Of a stretch of 64,000 nt of DNA, positions 43,380-56,300 are shown piece after piece (within the stretch, counting starts at the first letter, position 1; each line of letters starts with the position of its first letter). A program made the position numbers and the translations under genes. The stretch covers positions 372,001 through 436,000 of the forward strand of contig OY751489.1 in NCBI GenBank assembly GCA_963565915.1, given 5' to 3'. The notes beneath the pieces were generated by a model that worked only from the letters and a program-made list of their open reading frames with translations, made no database searches and was not told the DNA's origin. The stretch comes from Entoloma clypeatum. Its lineage: Eukaryota > Basidiomycota > Agaricomycetes > Agaricales > Entolomataceae.

Positions 43380-44732
43380 CTAAAACCGTGGGTCGTCTTG
43401 AGGTGGATTGAAAATAACACGTTTGCCCTGCACCCCATATTTCTCCTGAAACAGGCGGACGCACTGTTCCAGCGGCTTTATAGCTTCATAGTCAATGTGG
43501 TCAGGATTGTCCGAGTCACGAAGTGAAATGATAACAGTATCGAGTGGTTTGAATAATGCTTTGGGAGCATTCTGCGTCCGATCATCAGTCTCCTGGGACC
43601 AACGCGCCTCCAACAATTCCAGAAGAACGTCTACATCTGTCAAATAAACTGGAACCATCAGCTCCCCCAAGCTTGGAGCGCATTCCCCGCGAGCCATCTT
43701 TTGCATAGTGGAGGAGGTGAGGAAGGAATTTTCAGACATGATGGATGTGAGAGAAGAAAGCTCGTCGAGGAACAGTCCCATAAAGGCGGACCAGGCGTGG
43801 TGGAAGACCAGGTCTTCAAGGCGACAGGATGATCGTGACAGGAGCGCCAAGAAAGCCGAAGGTGTCGTATTCAGATCCTCATCGATCGCTTCTGAATTGT
43901 CTATTTCGATCCCAAATTTTTTCAGGGATGGGAGAATAAGATGGGGCAAGAAACCATCCTCGATGCCTGAATATCCGTCCGAGATCACGTCCAAATATTT
44001 CAGGAACGGAAGACGGAGGCCGGTGAGGGTTGGGGACTCGTCGTCTTCTCTGTTGGACACGTCAAAATAACAGCTGATAAGGTTGGGGCAACGGCTGAGA
44101 ATCCGGAGAATGGCACTTGCACCAAGCTCATTCCCAAAGGTGATATGGGTGAGCTGGGACCATGGAAAGGGAGTCTTGGTGAAGAATCTGCGTGGTAACC
44201 TCCCACTGAAGTCGATTGAACGCAATGTGGAGATACTCTCGAAGAGACGAAAGGTGATGAAAGGGAACCGGAGGAGTCCCTCGGTCATCATTGTTACAGT
44301 TTCCAGGGATGAAAATAGCTTTGACGGTAAAGAAAGCCACTCAACGAAAGAGCGAGTAGATATCCTGAGATTCAAGGTGGTTATTCTGCTGACATGGGGC
44401 AGAACAACATCACGGATGAAGCGATCGTCGGAGGGAACGTCGAATGGACGGATGGCGAGCGTCAAAGGACAATTCCCACCTCGACTCAGCGCGGTTTCCA
44501 ACGCGGGCATCAGAGACTCCAACTTTACCTTCGACCAACCTATGCTGATGTTATCCCACAGCCGCGGTTCGGCCAGAACCACCTGTCGCCACCGTGAACA
44601 GACGTGGCCAAGCTTCCAAGGTAACCCACCCCCTGCGGATAGCGGCAAGTGGACCTTATAATTTTCCATTAGGCAATGCACAAATATTTCTGAAAGGATT
44701 TCCACAGGCAGTTTTCTGTGAGGTGCGATCAT
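43380..44732 (-). CDS. F-box protein, Agaricomycete LRR-like type
   Basis: An intact 450-residue frame opens with the F-box HRKLPVEILSEIFVHCL and the associated block LGHVCSRWRQVVLAEPRLW, typical of the large F-box families of mushrooms. Irregular leucine-rich segments follow (ITTLNLRISTRSFVEWL, LPSKLFSSLETVTMM). F-box proteins recruit targets to SCF ubiquitin ligases through Skp1. Relatives usually carry about 60 residues of coiled coil before the F-box. Here that part (44735-44950) is recognisable only in pieces across frames, so the start at 44732 may reflect a truncation. Confidence 0.75.
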   Translation of the reverse strand: MIAPHRKLPVEILSEIFVHCLMENYKVHLPLSAGGGLPWKLGHVCSRWRQVVLAEPRLWDNISIGWSKVKLESLMPALETALSRGGNCPLTLAIRPFDVPSDDRFIRDVVLPHVSRITTLNLRISTRSFVEWLSLPSKLFSSLETVTMMTEGLLRFPFITFRLFESISTLRSIDFSGRLPRRFFTKTPFPWSQLTHITFGNELGASAILRILSRCPNLISCYFDVSNREDDESPTLTGLRLPFLKYLDVISDGYSGIEDGFLPHLILPSLKKFGIEIDNSEAIDEDLNTTPSAFLALLSRSSCRLEDLVFHHAWSAFMGLFLDELSSLTSIMSENSFLTSSTMQKMARGECAPSLGELMVPVYLTDVDVLLELLEARWSQETDDRTQNAPKALFKPLDTVIISLRDSDNPDHIDYEAIKPLEQCVRLFQEKYGVQGKRVIFNPPQDDPRF

Positions 44733-45285
44733 GGCGCGCAGTTTCGCCGCAACTGCGACTTTTTCGGCACGAAGTAAAATTGAGTGCCTCTATATCTTTA
44801 TCGAGATGGCGAATCTATATCCTTGAGAGACCCCTGAACTTGGTGTTGAAGGAACTCTGGGAGGAGTTCGTTGGTGCTCTCGTACCTCATGAAATCCGTG
44901 GGGGATTCCTAGATCATGAATACTTTCAGACGGGTAGAGATTAGACATATTCATACAGACCGTGATGATATTGGTTTGATTCATGGTCACTGGAAAAGGT
45001 CACGAAAGAAGAACTTGAATTCAATTACATAGCAGTCGAACACTCGAGCAAAATATTGCGAATCTCCGCACGTACTGGGAAATTTTGGAGGCCAAAATCT
45101 CGAATGGAGCCTTCACGTTCAAATGTTCACTGCCACTGTTCAGTGGGCGTGCCAAACCCACAAAAATCGACTAATGTACAGATGGTGGTAAGGTACAAGA
45201 AACGGGTCGGGTGTGTACTTGTTTTTCCCAGATGGTGATGTCAAACTGTAGCAAATCGTTCGCCGATTTTCATGACCACCAAGCT
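44733..45285. other. remnant 5' part of the F-box gene and intergenic
   Basis: On the minus strand, pieces such as TNELLPEFLQHQVQGSLKDIDS look like the coiled-coil lead of F-box proteins but shift frame before 44732. The remainder is the promoter side of SEN54. Confidence 0.4.
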
Positions 45286-46990
45286 ATGGACGATTCATAC
45301 GAAGAACCAACGGCGCCGCCGCCCAAGATCTTGCCCAGCGAGCTAACGGAAGAGGATGAACAAGATGAGATGGACGAGGAAATGGGTCTTGATTGGTCGA
45401 AGCTGTAAGTAAGAATTCGTTTTTTTGAGAATCCTGATTTACAAACTATCACTAGTCAGATAGCGCGTCCTGTCATCCCTAAGCGCGGAGAAAAGGAATT
45501 TGAGCCCAAAGCTGGCGGTGGTTCAGGTCTCCAAATACACGTTCTGGATCGCGCGAGGACTGCAATGTTTGACGCCTTAAGAGCGAATCGGACTATTTCC
45601 AGGTATGCATTGGTACATCTTTGCAGGAATGGATTGATGAGCTTGTGTATCGAACAGCAAGGCCGTGAGCCACGCAATTTGGTGTCCTGATATCGGCCGC
45701 GCATACGTTACAGTGGCCAAAGGCATCCATTTCTCGTCGATGGGGCATTCTGTTCCAAGACAAGTTCTTGAAAACGGCATATCTAAAGTTCAAAAACGCC
45801 TCGAACTCCTTCCGGAAGAAGCTATGTATCTCGTGGAGCGAGGGTCACTATTTTGTTGGAAAGAAGGCGACGTAGATTCAGAAGGAGTCCCAATGACTGT
45901 TCAACAAGCTCATACGGAGATGATCAGTTTCGAGAATTTGACGTTGGAAAAGTATCAGGTGTGATGCCTTTTTATCAACTTTTTTTTGACAAATCTCATT
46001 TAACATGACTTCCAGGTCTACACGTACTTGAAACGCCTCGGCTATGCTGTCACTCGAGCTAACCCTCCGTCTTCACATTACCCAACGCCGCCGCCCAGAA
46101 TGACAACGACGACAACACAACGACCTTCAATACTCCAGCGAATCTTGTCCATTTTTCCATTATGGACCTCAAAAATCCGCCAGTTGTTCTCGAGCAGCTT
46201 TGACTGGTGGAGACCCCTGCGAATCAGTCGTTGGTTTCATCACGACAAAAACTACGGTAACTTCGTCCTATTCATATCCCTCGAGCACCAATTTAATCTC
46301 GCCTTCCCAGCCTCACTCTTCCGTTCCTTGCGATTCATGTCTGCTGGCCACAAAATTCTCCTCCATCACCCCGACATAGAAAAACGCGAAGCAGCCAAGC
46401 GAGACTCCCCTTACAAGTTCTTCTATGACCTTTACAAGCCAAACACACCTTTCAAAAAGTCGGCGCCGCCCCAGCCTGATTTCCAGATTGTTGTAGTCAA
46501 GTACATCCTTCATTCCTAAACTTATTCTAGCGAAATCTCACCTATTTCACCTTCTAGCGCACGAACGACGCCAATGCCAACTCTACAGGAACTCACGGAC
46601 CTGTTTGACGAACTACCGGAGTTGCCACCTCCACTCCCTCGTCAACGTCGCCCTGTCGTTCCGGCCTCCAATGCCACGACAACCATGCCTGCGACAACTA
46701 CAACTGTTTCTTATGGACCAAACACAAGCGCTTCTTCCCCCGCGGTGTCTACCCTGGCCACCACCATTCCTTCGCCACCCGCACGACCACCACCCTTGAT
46801 CTCCCGATTATTCCCATGGGCCTTCCTCCAAACCCATGCTCGGCCTGCCGTCGGATTCGTGCGCAGGCCCCACCCGTTCATGGCTCTCAAAGCAGGAAAG
46901 AAGCTTATCGTCATCGCTGTCGTTGATTCCGGCAGCATCAGCTTCTTCCGATTTGGTCAGGGGGCGTTTACTGAGTGGCCCATGATTTGA
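45286..46990 (+). CDS. SEN54: tRNA-splicing endonuclease subunit Sen54
   Basis: Sen54 is a structural subunit of the heterotetrameric endonuclease that removes tRNA introns. Five exons fit in frame: 45286-45404, 45456-45602, 45658-45958, 46016-46500 and 46558-46990 (1485 nt, 494 residues). Hallmarks are ARPVIPKRGEKEFEP near the N-terminus, the GRAYVTVAKGIHFSSMGHS block, LLPEEAMYLVERGSLFCW, VYTYLKRLGYAVTRA, and the C-terminal VVVNARTTPMPTL and LKAGKKLIVIAVVDSGSISFF. The chosen start is MDDSYEEPTAP; an in-frame upstream ATG (about 45235) exists. The window also holds two intron-bearing tRNA-Ala genes that such an enzyme would process. Confidence 0.92.
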
Positions 46991-47257
46991 TTCGTCTTCC
47001 GCAGTTGTCCTTCTCTTGGTCTTCTTTTTTTTTTATCCATTCAGTTATTTTATTCTCTTCCAACATCTGCCGTGATTAAAACCAATTCTTGAAACAAATC
47101 GTGTGTAAGAAGAGTGTATATGATTCATCTACTTTGCAGGCCCGATATTCGGAAAGTGCTATTATCGAAAGTCCTCATGTGTTGTCGTTATTACAATATG
47201 CAAAGAAGTCCATGTTTCGTAAGAATCTAATGTGCATGCAGGTGTGATTCCATATCT

Positions 47258-49860
47258 TCACAAATAGCAAGCAAATCTTGAAGCGTTGGGGTTCCATCCC
47301 ACTTGAGAAAGGTTTTCGTGATGAGCATGCATACCCCCATCACCAGCAACAAAATGTCCACACTCACCACAATGCCAACAATCTAACAGGTGGTCCGGAT
47401 CACTGCGCAATATCAGTTGTCCTTCAACATGACATGAGACGATGCACGTACTATTTCCGCTTGATTTGGACAAGCCGTTTGTAGTGTTTTCCCCAGAACG
47501 CGACTGCAACAGCGGGAAGGGAGGACTGAGCGAGGGACTTTGATCAAACCAAAGAAAGGGGCCTACATACATTCATGGTTCGGCTCGTAAACATCAGCCT
47601 CATTCTTGAACAAAAAAAAAAGCGTGAGCCATTCAACGCATAAAAGAAGAAAAATACCAGCAAAAATGGAGAAAAAAAAAGCAAAAAAGGAAGACTCACG
47701 ACGTACGCCCCATCCGGAGTTATCTTCCTCAGATTATCGATCGAGCTGCTCACGGCCCTGTAATGTCCCCTCTTCTCCTCCATAGTCGCGTTCCAATTCC
47801 ACGCAGAGACGACCGTGACGTGGTACAAGCTCGACCTCCATGCGTCCGTGACGCTGGTGCCCTTGAAACCATGGAAGGCAGCCGGGCCGCTGATGAGGAT
47901 GATCAGGCCTGGCGTGGCAGCTTCTGCGGCGAGAAGGCCCGAGACAAGAGCGGATTGGCTGCTGGAGGTCTTGAAGTTGTCTCTGCTGATCAAGCGGGAG
48001 GCGAGCGCGAGGCTGGAGCCGACGACCTGTGTGGGCGGTGTCTTGGGTTTAGCGCGGGGGGGAGAGAGATCAAGATGGCAGAAAGGAGAGCAAGACGAAC
48101 TGCGACGTGGTCCGATGTGAATGTGCTGAAGAAGGCGCTCCAGCTCGGGAACGTCGTGACGACCGTGGTGGCACCGGCGACGCCGGATTTCTGCAGCCCC
48201 TGCCCGAACTTGATGAGAGGCGCGAGCGATGTTGCGGTCTGCTCGGCGGTGGTGTTGGGGTTGACGAAGATCACGAGTCCGGAGGTGGAGAAGCCTCCCC
48301 AGCCTTGATCAGCCCATTTGATGCCGTTTGCGGTCAGGATGGTCCACAGTTGGCGGTTTAGGGTGGTGTTGGGGCTGAAGGCGACGATGACGGCTTGCAG
48401 TGGTAAGCGTGGGGCTGCGAGGATGGTGGCTTCGAGGACGACGCCGAAGGTTCCGCCGCCGCCTTTTCTCGTTGGTGTCAGGGGTGAGATGCAAGGACGA
48501 GGATGGGTGGGGTCGTACCTCCACGAAGGGCGAAGAAGAGATCTTGGTTCTGACAGTCGTTTACGGTTCGATACTTTCCGTCTGGCGTGACAACTTTGAA
48601 TTGCAGCTGAAGAGAAGCTCGTTAATAGTGACATGGATATCTTGGGATGTTGGCACTCACAACTCTGTCCACCCCAAGACCCAGAGAAGGAGATAAAGCG
48701 CTGTGGCCACCACCCTTTTGTAACTCCTTCAGACTTGCCCACAAAAACAACGGATAGTCAAGTCACCTGCAGCCAGCCGCCTGCAACGCCCACCGTCTTG
48801 TCACTGCCTAGAAAGAGTGAACATGGCAAGGTCACATTCAGAGGCAGGGAATCTTACCTCCGACGACTGTGATGTTATGGGATTCTGCGAATGCATAAGC
48901 TTCTCCCCATTGCACTCCGGCCTAGGTTCCAGATTTCCATTAAATGTTTTCCTTTGAAGAAATGAATGAAATACGATACCCCGACAGTTACTCCGGGACT
49001 AGGTTTTGAACATCCTTCCGGTACGAAAGCTGGATGAAACGAGATCTAGAACGAAGATCAAGATTCAAGTAATCGGTAGGACTTTAAATATATCCTCACG
49101 TTTTTAAGATTATGAGTCTTTTGGATGACATGTTAGGCCATATTTGCACGGATTATGAAGAAGTAATTACCCAAAGTGCTAATGAATTCGGTGCGCTACT
49201 TCGGCCCTTATAGTCGTGCTAAAAGACGAAACACTGTTAGCCAGAGAATGGAGTGAAAACTGTTTGACTTGCGCCAGTATTCTTTATTGCTAACGGGACC
49301 TGATGTTTCTTGGTAAACGTGAATGCTGCAGCAACATCTTGTGGACTCCGTACATCGATCTTTCATGCAAAAGGATCAGCTGCTATGCACGAGTCAGGAA
49401 TAAAAACAGGAGCGTACGAAGTAACTGGGAACGCTCCCGATCTTACACTGATTCGGAGGTATCGTCGGCGTTATATCGTGAGGATCTTGATAATTAAGCA
49501 GGCACTGATCGCCAGTCGCTTGACATGTTCCCCATTGTGACTGAATATACCCTCCTGGCGCATTCGAAATGGAAACTGGATGAATATGTTCACGACGTTG
49601 TTTCTGAAGATGGTAACAGGAAGAACTTTACCTTCGTCCAGATATCCTGATTGAACAGCTAGGCATGCACTTGAGTTGAAGGGTTGCGTGAAACAAGGAT
49701 TCGCGAACGGAACGCCGGGAAAGAGACGGCCACCAACCGTTGAGTTGAAGGCGTTCCAGTCGAGTTGTGAAGGTGGAGCGATGTGCTGTTGTGCCGACAC
49801 GATGGACACGATGCCAGCCAAGGCGAGCGCGAGTCGCAGAAAGTGACAACGATAGGTCAT
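47258..49860 (-). CDS. secreted FAD-linked oxidase, berberine-bridge type
   Basis: A signal peptide (MTYRCHFLRLALALAGIVSI...A) opens the protein, followed by QLDWNAFNSTVGGRL. Later exons read GGYIQSQWGTCQATGDQ, GVQWGEAYAFAESHNITVVGG, DKTVGVAGGWLQ, GGGHSALSPSLGLGVDRV and GGTFGVVLEATILAAP. This is the FAD-binding PCMH fold of the BBE-like family. The C-terminal BBE segment is HYKRLVQIKRKYDPDHLLDC and the last exon ends NPNASRFACYL. About nine introns are needed. Such enzymes oxidise alcohols, sugars or alkaloid-like substrates outside the cell, with FAD bound covalently in many members. The substrate is unknown. Confidence 0.87.
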
Positions 49861-50573
49861 GGCAACAAGGGATCTACATTGTGGCTGACATTCTCTGGCT
49901 ATCTTTATAGGTCTGCAACATCATATTTGATCTCATTAGGCCGGTTCCTCGAGGCACGCAACGTTGGGAGATAGCACTGCCCAGTAAGTAGAACTGCACA
50001 TGTACTCATCAGAACGTTGTGGAGGCACAAGACGGGGAATCAGCCTCACGTGTATGATGAGTAGATACATACCACGACTGCGTTGGAGGCTCGGAGCATA
50101 GCAAGTGGCCTTTTGCCGACATGATGGCGATAATAATGCGGGCAGCATTCCTGATCGAACCCTTTCCACGTGCTCAGTCGCAGCGACGGAGGCACTACCG
50201 ACCAGGACGGGGGCAATAACAATGGTGGTCGAATTCTGACATCCTCGAGGAAAGAACGGAGATTACTTCAGCCCCGAGTCCTTGTCCCCGGGATCGACAT
50301 TTCCACGTCTCCGCCCTCTTAAACTGTAGACTTGGCTTTCTCAGTAAATCACCGCGTTCACCGCCCATGTGTACGCTTTCGAAAATTCCGCAGGGACTCG
50401 GAGTCAGGCTGGGATCGGAAAAGAGCATTGTAAGCGCCCACTGGTCCGAGTGATGTATTCTGGGATAACCGCCCCATTGACGAGCAATGGAGGTTTGAGC
50501 GGATTCGGCGTGACACAAGGCTGTGACGGATCGTGACTCTCTCAAGTTCTTCACCAAAACGTCGCGAATATCG
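49861..50573. other. intergenic between divergent genes
   Basis: This is the region upstream of both the FAD oxidase and NOP12. A 154-residue minus-strand frame (50195-50659) overlaps NOP12 exon 1 and has no recognisable domain, so I do not call it. Confidence 0.4.
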
Positions 50574-52681
50574 ATGAGCCTCTCGTCTCTCCTCCTGTCT
50601 GGCAGTATAAATTCCATAGACAAGGATTTGGATGCCTTATTTACCGCAAAGGTAAACATCTGAGATGATAATTCAAGGATTGGCTAAACCCCAACTTCTA
50701 TCTAGCCACTAACGGGGCGAGGCCCCACGACAGCCGCAGCTGCGCAAAGTACATCCAAGGAGATACCCAAAAAGCGAAAGGCTGTGGTTCAAGATGATAA
50801 AGCTCGGGGTGAGCATCCGAAGCGCTCCAAATCGGGTCCAATGACGTCCGGCCATCTCCCTGGTCAACCACTTGTGCCAGGGATGACCTCGGCAAAACCA
50901 AAACCTCGTGAAAACAAGAAGAGCGACGGGCGCACGAAAGTTCCGGACCGAAAAGGGAAAGCGAAAGAAGTCGGGGAGAGTGACGAAGACGAAAATTCAG
51001 ATCTAGAAAAGGCATACCTCGACGCCAATGCGGAGGAAGACCAGCCAGATTCAGAAGACGGAGAAGATGCCGAGGCGCCGCCAGTCCACGAGTCACTGAA
51101 GCAGGGCAGCAAGAAGCCGAGTCGGCCAAAAGCGAAATACGTCCCGTCGGACGAGACACCGGAGCGGCGAGACCAACGGACGATATTCATCGGGAACCTT
51201 TCTGTCAATGTTGCTCAAAAACGGGTGCGTCTAATCAACTTCAACCCCCCCAGCACTCGGTCTTGAATCTATAGCTAACAACCTCGTCAGCCTCTCTTGA
51301 AACAACTCCAACGACACATCCTTTCCCAGGTCCCATCCGCCAAAATAGAATCTACCCGATTCCGCTCCGTCCCCTTCCAAGCCCCCACTTCCAAGCTCGA
51401 AGACGATGCCGCAGACTCCAGCAAGTCCAAGCCCACCAAACCAACACCAACACCGTCTGCCTCTTCTACAAAGCAAGGGCGCCCTCATGACCTGGACCGC
51501 ACCTCTGCTTGGCGCCAGAACCAAGACGAAGACGCTGCCGTCAAGAACGACGAGAAAAAGTACCTCACTCCGAGCCAGAAGAAGAAAATTGCGTTTATCA
51601 ATCAGGAGTTCCACTCTACGGCAGATGCTGTGAACGCGTACATCGTCTTTGCGCATCCGGTGCCCGCGGAGGACAGGCCAGGAAATCTGCCCCCTCCTGC
51701 GCCTGCAATGAACCCATATGAGGCGGCCCGGATCGCTGCTGCGAAGTGCGATGGGAGTCTCTTCATGGACCGAGCTATCCGCGTGGATCTGGTTGGGAAG
51801 AGCAAGAGGGAAAGCGACAGGGAAAGGGAGGCAGAGGCGGGGCTGGTGGAGACGGATCCCAAGCTGTCGGTCTTTGTCGGGAACTTGGACTTTGCGAGCA
51901 AGGAAGAGGACCTTCGTGTCTTCTTTGATGGCGTCATCAGCGCCGAACGTGGGCCACCGGAGTCTCAGCCGAATGATGGCGGAGACGACGTCGTAAAGAA
52001 GCCGGAGACATGGGTCACTCGTGTGCGGGTAGTGCGGGACAAGGAAACACAGCTAGGGAAAGGGTTTGCGTATGTCCAGTTCACGGTATGTTGGAACCCG
52101 CCCTTCGCCTTTTCCTTTTCCTTCTTCCTTCCTGATACTGTTATCATTTATGAAACCAGGACCGTGAATGCGTTGACGAAATCCTTGCCATCGAAGAGGG
52201 CAAACTCAAATTCGCGAAACGGAAACTGCGCGTGCAGCGTTGCAAGACTCTCCCTGGCTCCTCCGTCTCCACGCGCGGAGCCACCACCACCACCACCACC
52301 ACCACCACCACCCTCAAGTCCACAAAGCATCCCAGGGTCTCCGGCAAACCCGCCGGACCTCTACCTGGGCCGATCACTGTCCCCAAGGGCGACCCGGCTT
52401 TGGGAGAGAAGCTGGCGCACCTGACGAAGGAGGCGAGGAAGCAGGTCAAGTCTGCGGATGCGGACCGTGTGGCGAGGAGGCTGGCGAAGAAGAAGGCGAG
52501 GATGGCGTTGGGGAGCGAGGGGGGCGTGAGGGTGCTTGGGAAGGAGCGGGAGAGGGAGAGGGTGCGGAAGTCTGGTAAGATGGGTGCGGGTGCGGGTGCG
52601 GGTGCGGGTGGTGGGGTGAAGAAGAAGAGAGTGAGGAGCGAGAAGAGCATGGCGAAGCGGAATACCAAAAAGGATGGGTAG
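50574..52681 (+). CDS. NOP12: nucleolar RNA-binding protein Nop12
   Basis: Nop12 is a nucleolar RRM protein needed for pre-25S rRNA processing. Four exons fit in frame: 50574-50651, 50706-51224, 51291-52085 and 52160-52681 (1914 nt, 637 residues). After a basic/acidic N-terminal part come RRM1 (RNP2 TIFIGNLSV) and RRM2 (RNP2 SVFVGNLDF, RNP1 KGFAYVQF), then a Lys/Arg-rich tail (ARRLAKKKARM, VKKKRVRSEKSM) suited to the nucleolus. A run of ten Thr (ACC microsatellite, 52279-52310) and a Gly-Ala repeat lie in the tail. The first exon MSLSSLLLSGSI matches the family start. Confidence 0.9.
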
Positions 52682-53020
52682 AATGGTGTTGGGCTGGACA
52701 GTCGTCGAGAAATCATTTTTTTTTCTCCTGTTTGTTATCAAGGATTACTGATGCTGTACTGAAGGTCGAGTCAAGGTCGTGTGGTATGCAAACGCATTGA
52801 GACATATATCCTCAAGACAAAGTGGCACGTCCGGACCCCAGGCGTCCTACACATATCACACCCACACCTTCCCGCTAAGTTCTGAGATTTGAACCCCTGA
52901 GGCTCACGATTCCAGGAAAACCCCAATCGGTGAGGATGTGAATTAGATTCTTGGAGTCCCTAGGTATTGTTGTCTGAGATCATCGATCAGCACTGACTTT
53001 GTACCCACGTCACAAAAAGA
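52682..53020. other. intergenic, NOP12 3' flank
   Basis: Nothing recognised apart from a T run near 52717. Confidence 0.4.
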
Positions 53021-53104
53021 TGGACATTCAGGGGATTGAACCCTGGACCTTACGCAAACAATGATCGATGCAAAGCATACGCGCTACCACTGCGCTAAAC
53101 GCCT
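53021..53104 (-). tRNA. tRNA-Ala (TGC) with 12-nt intron
   Basis: On the minus strand: D arm GCGCAGTGGTAGCGC, anticodon stem TATGC/GCGTA, loop TTTGCA plus a 12-nt intron after position 37, and T arm CAGGG/CCCTG around TTCAATC. The acceptor stem AGGCGTT/AATGTCC has an A-C mismatch at the first pair and two G-T pairs, so this copy may be weak or decaying. The other tRNA-Ala at 57781-57883 has a proper stem. Confidence 0.8.
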
Positions 53105-53391
53105 TCGGATCTTTTGCCCGAAGGTTGGGATGACGTGAACCATAATTCACCCAGATCTTGAAAGATTTGCTGTGCGCAAAAAAAAAGTCTTGAACCCGAT
53201 TCCATCCATGTCAACGGTGGAGACACACCATGGGGAGCTATCAGGCCATATCCGATATCTGCTACTTGACTATGTTCGTTGTCACATAACGACAGACTAT
53301 GCGCATTTCACGCAGTCGGCCGTCTCAGAGGCAAATGTTTCGTCCCAAGTGCTCAAGTTGCCTGTTCTGACGAGTTAATGACCATATTCAG

Positions 53392-56300
53392 TTGTATCCT
53401 GTTCATGAAGTTCCTGTTTACGACCCAAGGTCTCTCACCCTGCCAGCGGACCCATTCACAACGCTATCTTCGCTGCTACAGCTTCAAGATCTGCCTCCAC
53501 ATGACGAAAAACTCGCGATTACACACGAGACGCGTTCGTTCCTCAGGAACTTCTATGCTTGCATCAGAGGAGCCCCCAGGTTTCAAAAACTGGACTGGTC
53601 GCGGTTTTTTGAAAACGAGGGAAGTTCCGAAGATGGATTCTATGAAGTTGAGACTATCCTTACGCGCCGCGCTGTTCATGAAACCCCGGTCCTTGGTCGC
53701 GGGGTAATCACAACGGCCAGCGGGTACCACCGTTGCAAGCACCCTGCAATCAAGGACTCTTTCTCAGCTATGACAGCGAGCGGGGTTACTCGCGTTGACG
53801 TGCAGCCTGTTCGAGAGCCTGAGGTAAAATTTGACAAAGTATTGTGAGTGATGGTGTTGTCCATTTTACCCGCACTGACGGTCTCGGCCGGACAGGGACA
53901 TAAACTTCCGGCTTCGCGAGCAAGACCATGTCTCCGTTCGCGATCTTCTCAAGTCCATAGCTGCCATGCGTCGCCCACCGGTTCAGAGCACGTCAAATAT
54001 AAAGAACTATCGAGACACGTACCTTCCTCCCAGCCTTCAAGAGCGTCCTCCTCGCCTGTCCACACCGCCTCCCCACTCTCCGCAGCAGGTTACGATCTTT
54101 CCCCGGAAATCGCCATCCATCGAGAGATTGAATCAGGGTATCAAACGAAAAAGAAGTGGAGAAGATCACAATACCTCGAAGCATCAAAAACCGGGTTTGA
54201 GCTCTATGACGGAAATTCCAGGTCTGTTCGGCGCGCCCAGTGTACAAGTACCTATGTCGTATCTCGGGTTTGAGTCCAAAGATGAATTCCATTCACAGAA
54301 CATGACCATTGTCGACGGCTGGCGTGAGCTGAACTTCAACCTTAACTTCATTGATGTGCTTATATGTGCTTAGATACTCTCGCGACATCTCCGCCGTCAT
54401 CTATAAGTACTCAGGACGACGATGACCAGATCGATCAATTGCCTGATCTTTTCCCTTCTTCACCCGACACCGACATCTCGTGTGCCATGAATCTGACCCG
54501 CGATATCGAAGATTCAAAACTGGGTACGTTCCATGTATATGCGTCTTTCCTCTCGCTTACCGGGCTAATACTCCCTGCATTCCGCTTATTAGACGATGTC
54601 CCCATTCCACGCGCAAGGCAGATTGGAGGCAGCTTAAGCTGTGAGCCGACGATTGAACGACCGACGGGGAAAAAGGGGTAGGCATCGATGCAGAATGTGG
54701 CTTACCAGGCTGACTTTCACCAAGTTTAAAGTTGGGAGCGTTCCTCACTCCTATGATAACGTCCCGATTACCCTCCCTGGACTCTTCGATCCTAGGCGGC
54801 GATAATGGACAGGAACAGAAAATCAAATCAGAAAGAAGCAATGAATCCGATCTGGGTTCTATGTGTGGCCAAGCGGCTGTGTCTCTTGCAAACACCTATT
54901 ATGTCGGCGCTGACAGCGAAAAACCGAACTTGGAGATCAAGGATGGTGCCGTAGGGGAGATAGGTAACGATGACGAGGTTCGCCGGCTTTATACACCTGG
55001 TACTCAAGAATTCATTGGCCCTTTGATCGCGATCGGGCCAATCATGGATCCACATGAGTTGATTCGAGCCGAAAAGCTGTTTGACGATGAAGAAATTGAG
55101 AAGCGTGAGGCTGGAGGGAAGGATGTAGGACTGCGTGTCCAGCTGATGTCGGGTAGGCGCACATTTTACACCTGTATCTGACGCGGTATTCATGAACTTT
55201 GAGTCCCGGTGCTGGCCGCTCCAAATGCGCACATCAACCGTCGTCAAATAAGGCGATTTAGCGATCTGGTTCAGGAAACTGCGAGTGACGCGGATTGCAC
55301 AGGATATAAAATGGCATGCTCGGGACTCCAGATGCCGATTCTGAAGAAAGTAAAGGGTCTCGCGTCGTTGCGTATTGCGCTTTCATGGGTGTACGTTACC
55401 TCTCGTACTTGTGCGGTTCTCTGACACTCACGCTTAATACAGAGTGTTCACGCGGTCTACACCACTTCCATCAGATATGCAGCTGGTGGAAGTGGACAAA
55501 ACGTGCGAAGAGGGATCAGTCGATGGCGATCATGCGTACATGCTGATTGACCAATGCCTTGGGACCGATGAAGAGGCAGAAGAAATTGGCGTAGAATATC
55601 AAGAACAGCGGTGGAGGATATGTGAAGGGGGAAACATCAGGCGAGAGGAAGATTGTTTCAGCCCTGAAGTCGCGAAATGCGAGGTTATACTTACGAGAGG
55701 CGAGAGGTTGGGACTCTTGGGGCGCGCTGGTACGCATACAGACCAACAGAAGAATTGCGACGATAGAGATGATGCGACAGTGGAAGGCGAAGAGGATGTC
55801 TCGCCGATTCCTGCTGGACCAGGACGGGCCCCGACAGATGATTCTGGGATGGGGATGCTCTCATTCAGGCGGGGTATGCAACCTGTTGATGTGCTTGATT
55901 TAAGCGACGACGGGAACGAAGACCGCGGTGACAAGACTGCGATGCTTGGGGATGATGATGACCTGACTGGTTTGCAAGAAGACACCTTTTTCTACGATAA
56001 CGATACTAACGAGGGAATGGATTCCTGGCCTGCTGCTGATGATGATACGACTGACTTCTACGCTCCCGCCTTCGAAGACCGCGCGAGCCGACTCGTTGGA
56101 ACGGATGTTTATGCTACGTTTCAAGAAACTTGCTCTTTTGACGACCTGTTTACTGGACCAAACTACGACGATAATGGAGGATCATTCGAGCCCTTGCCGT
56201 TCTCATATGACTCCCAAGCTTGCCAGACCTTGGTTCCTGAGACTCTCTCCGCTCGACCATCGCAGACGTTTCCCTCAGATATCACTGGTCTGCAATTTGA

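Noticed and set aside
50195..50659. 154-codon minus-strand frame upstream of NOP12
   Set aside because: Overlaps NOP12 exon 1, no domain, and no matching neighbour; could be noise.
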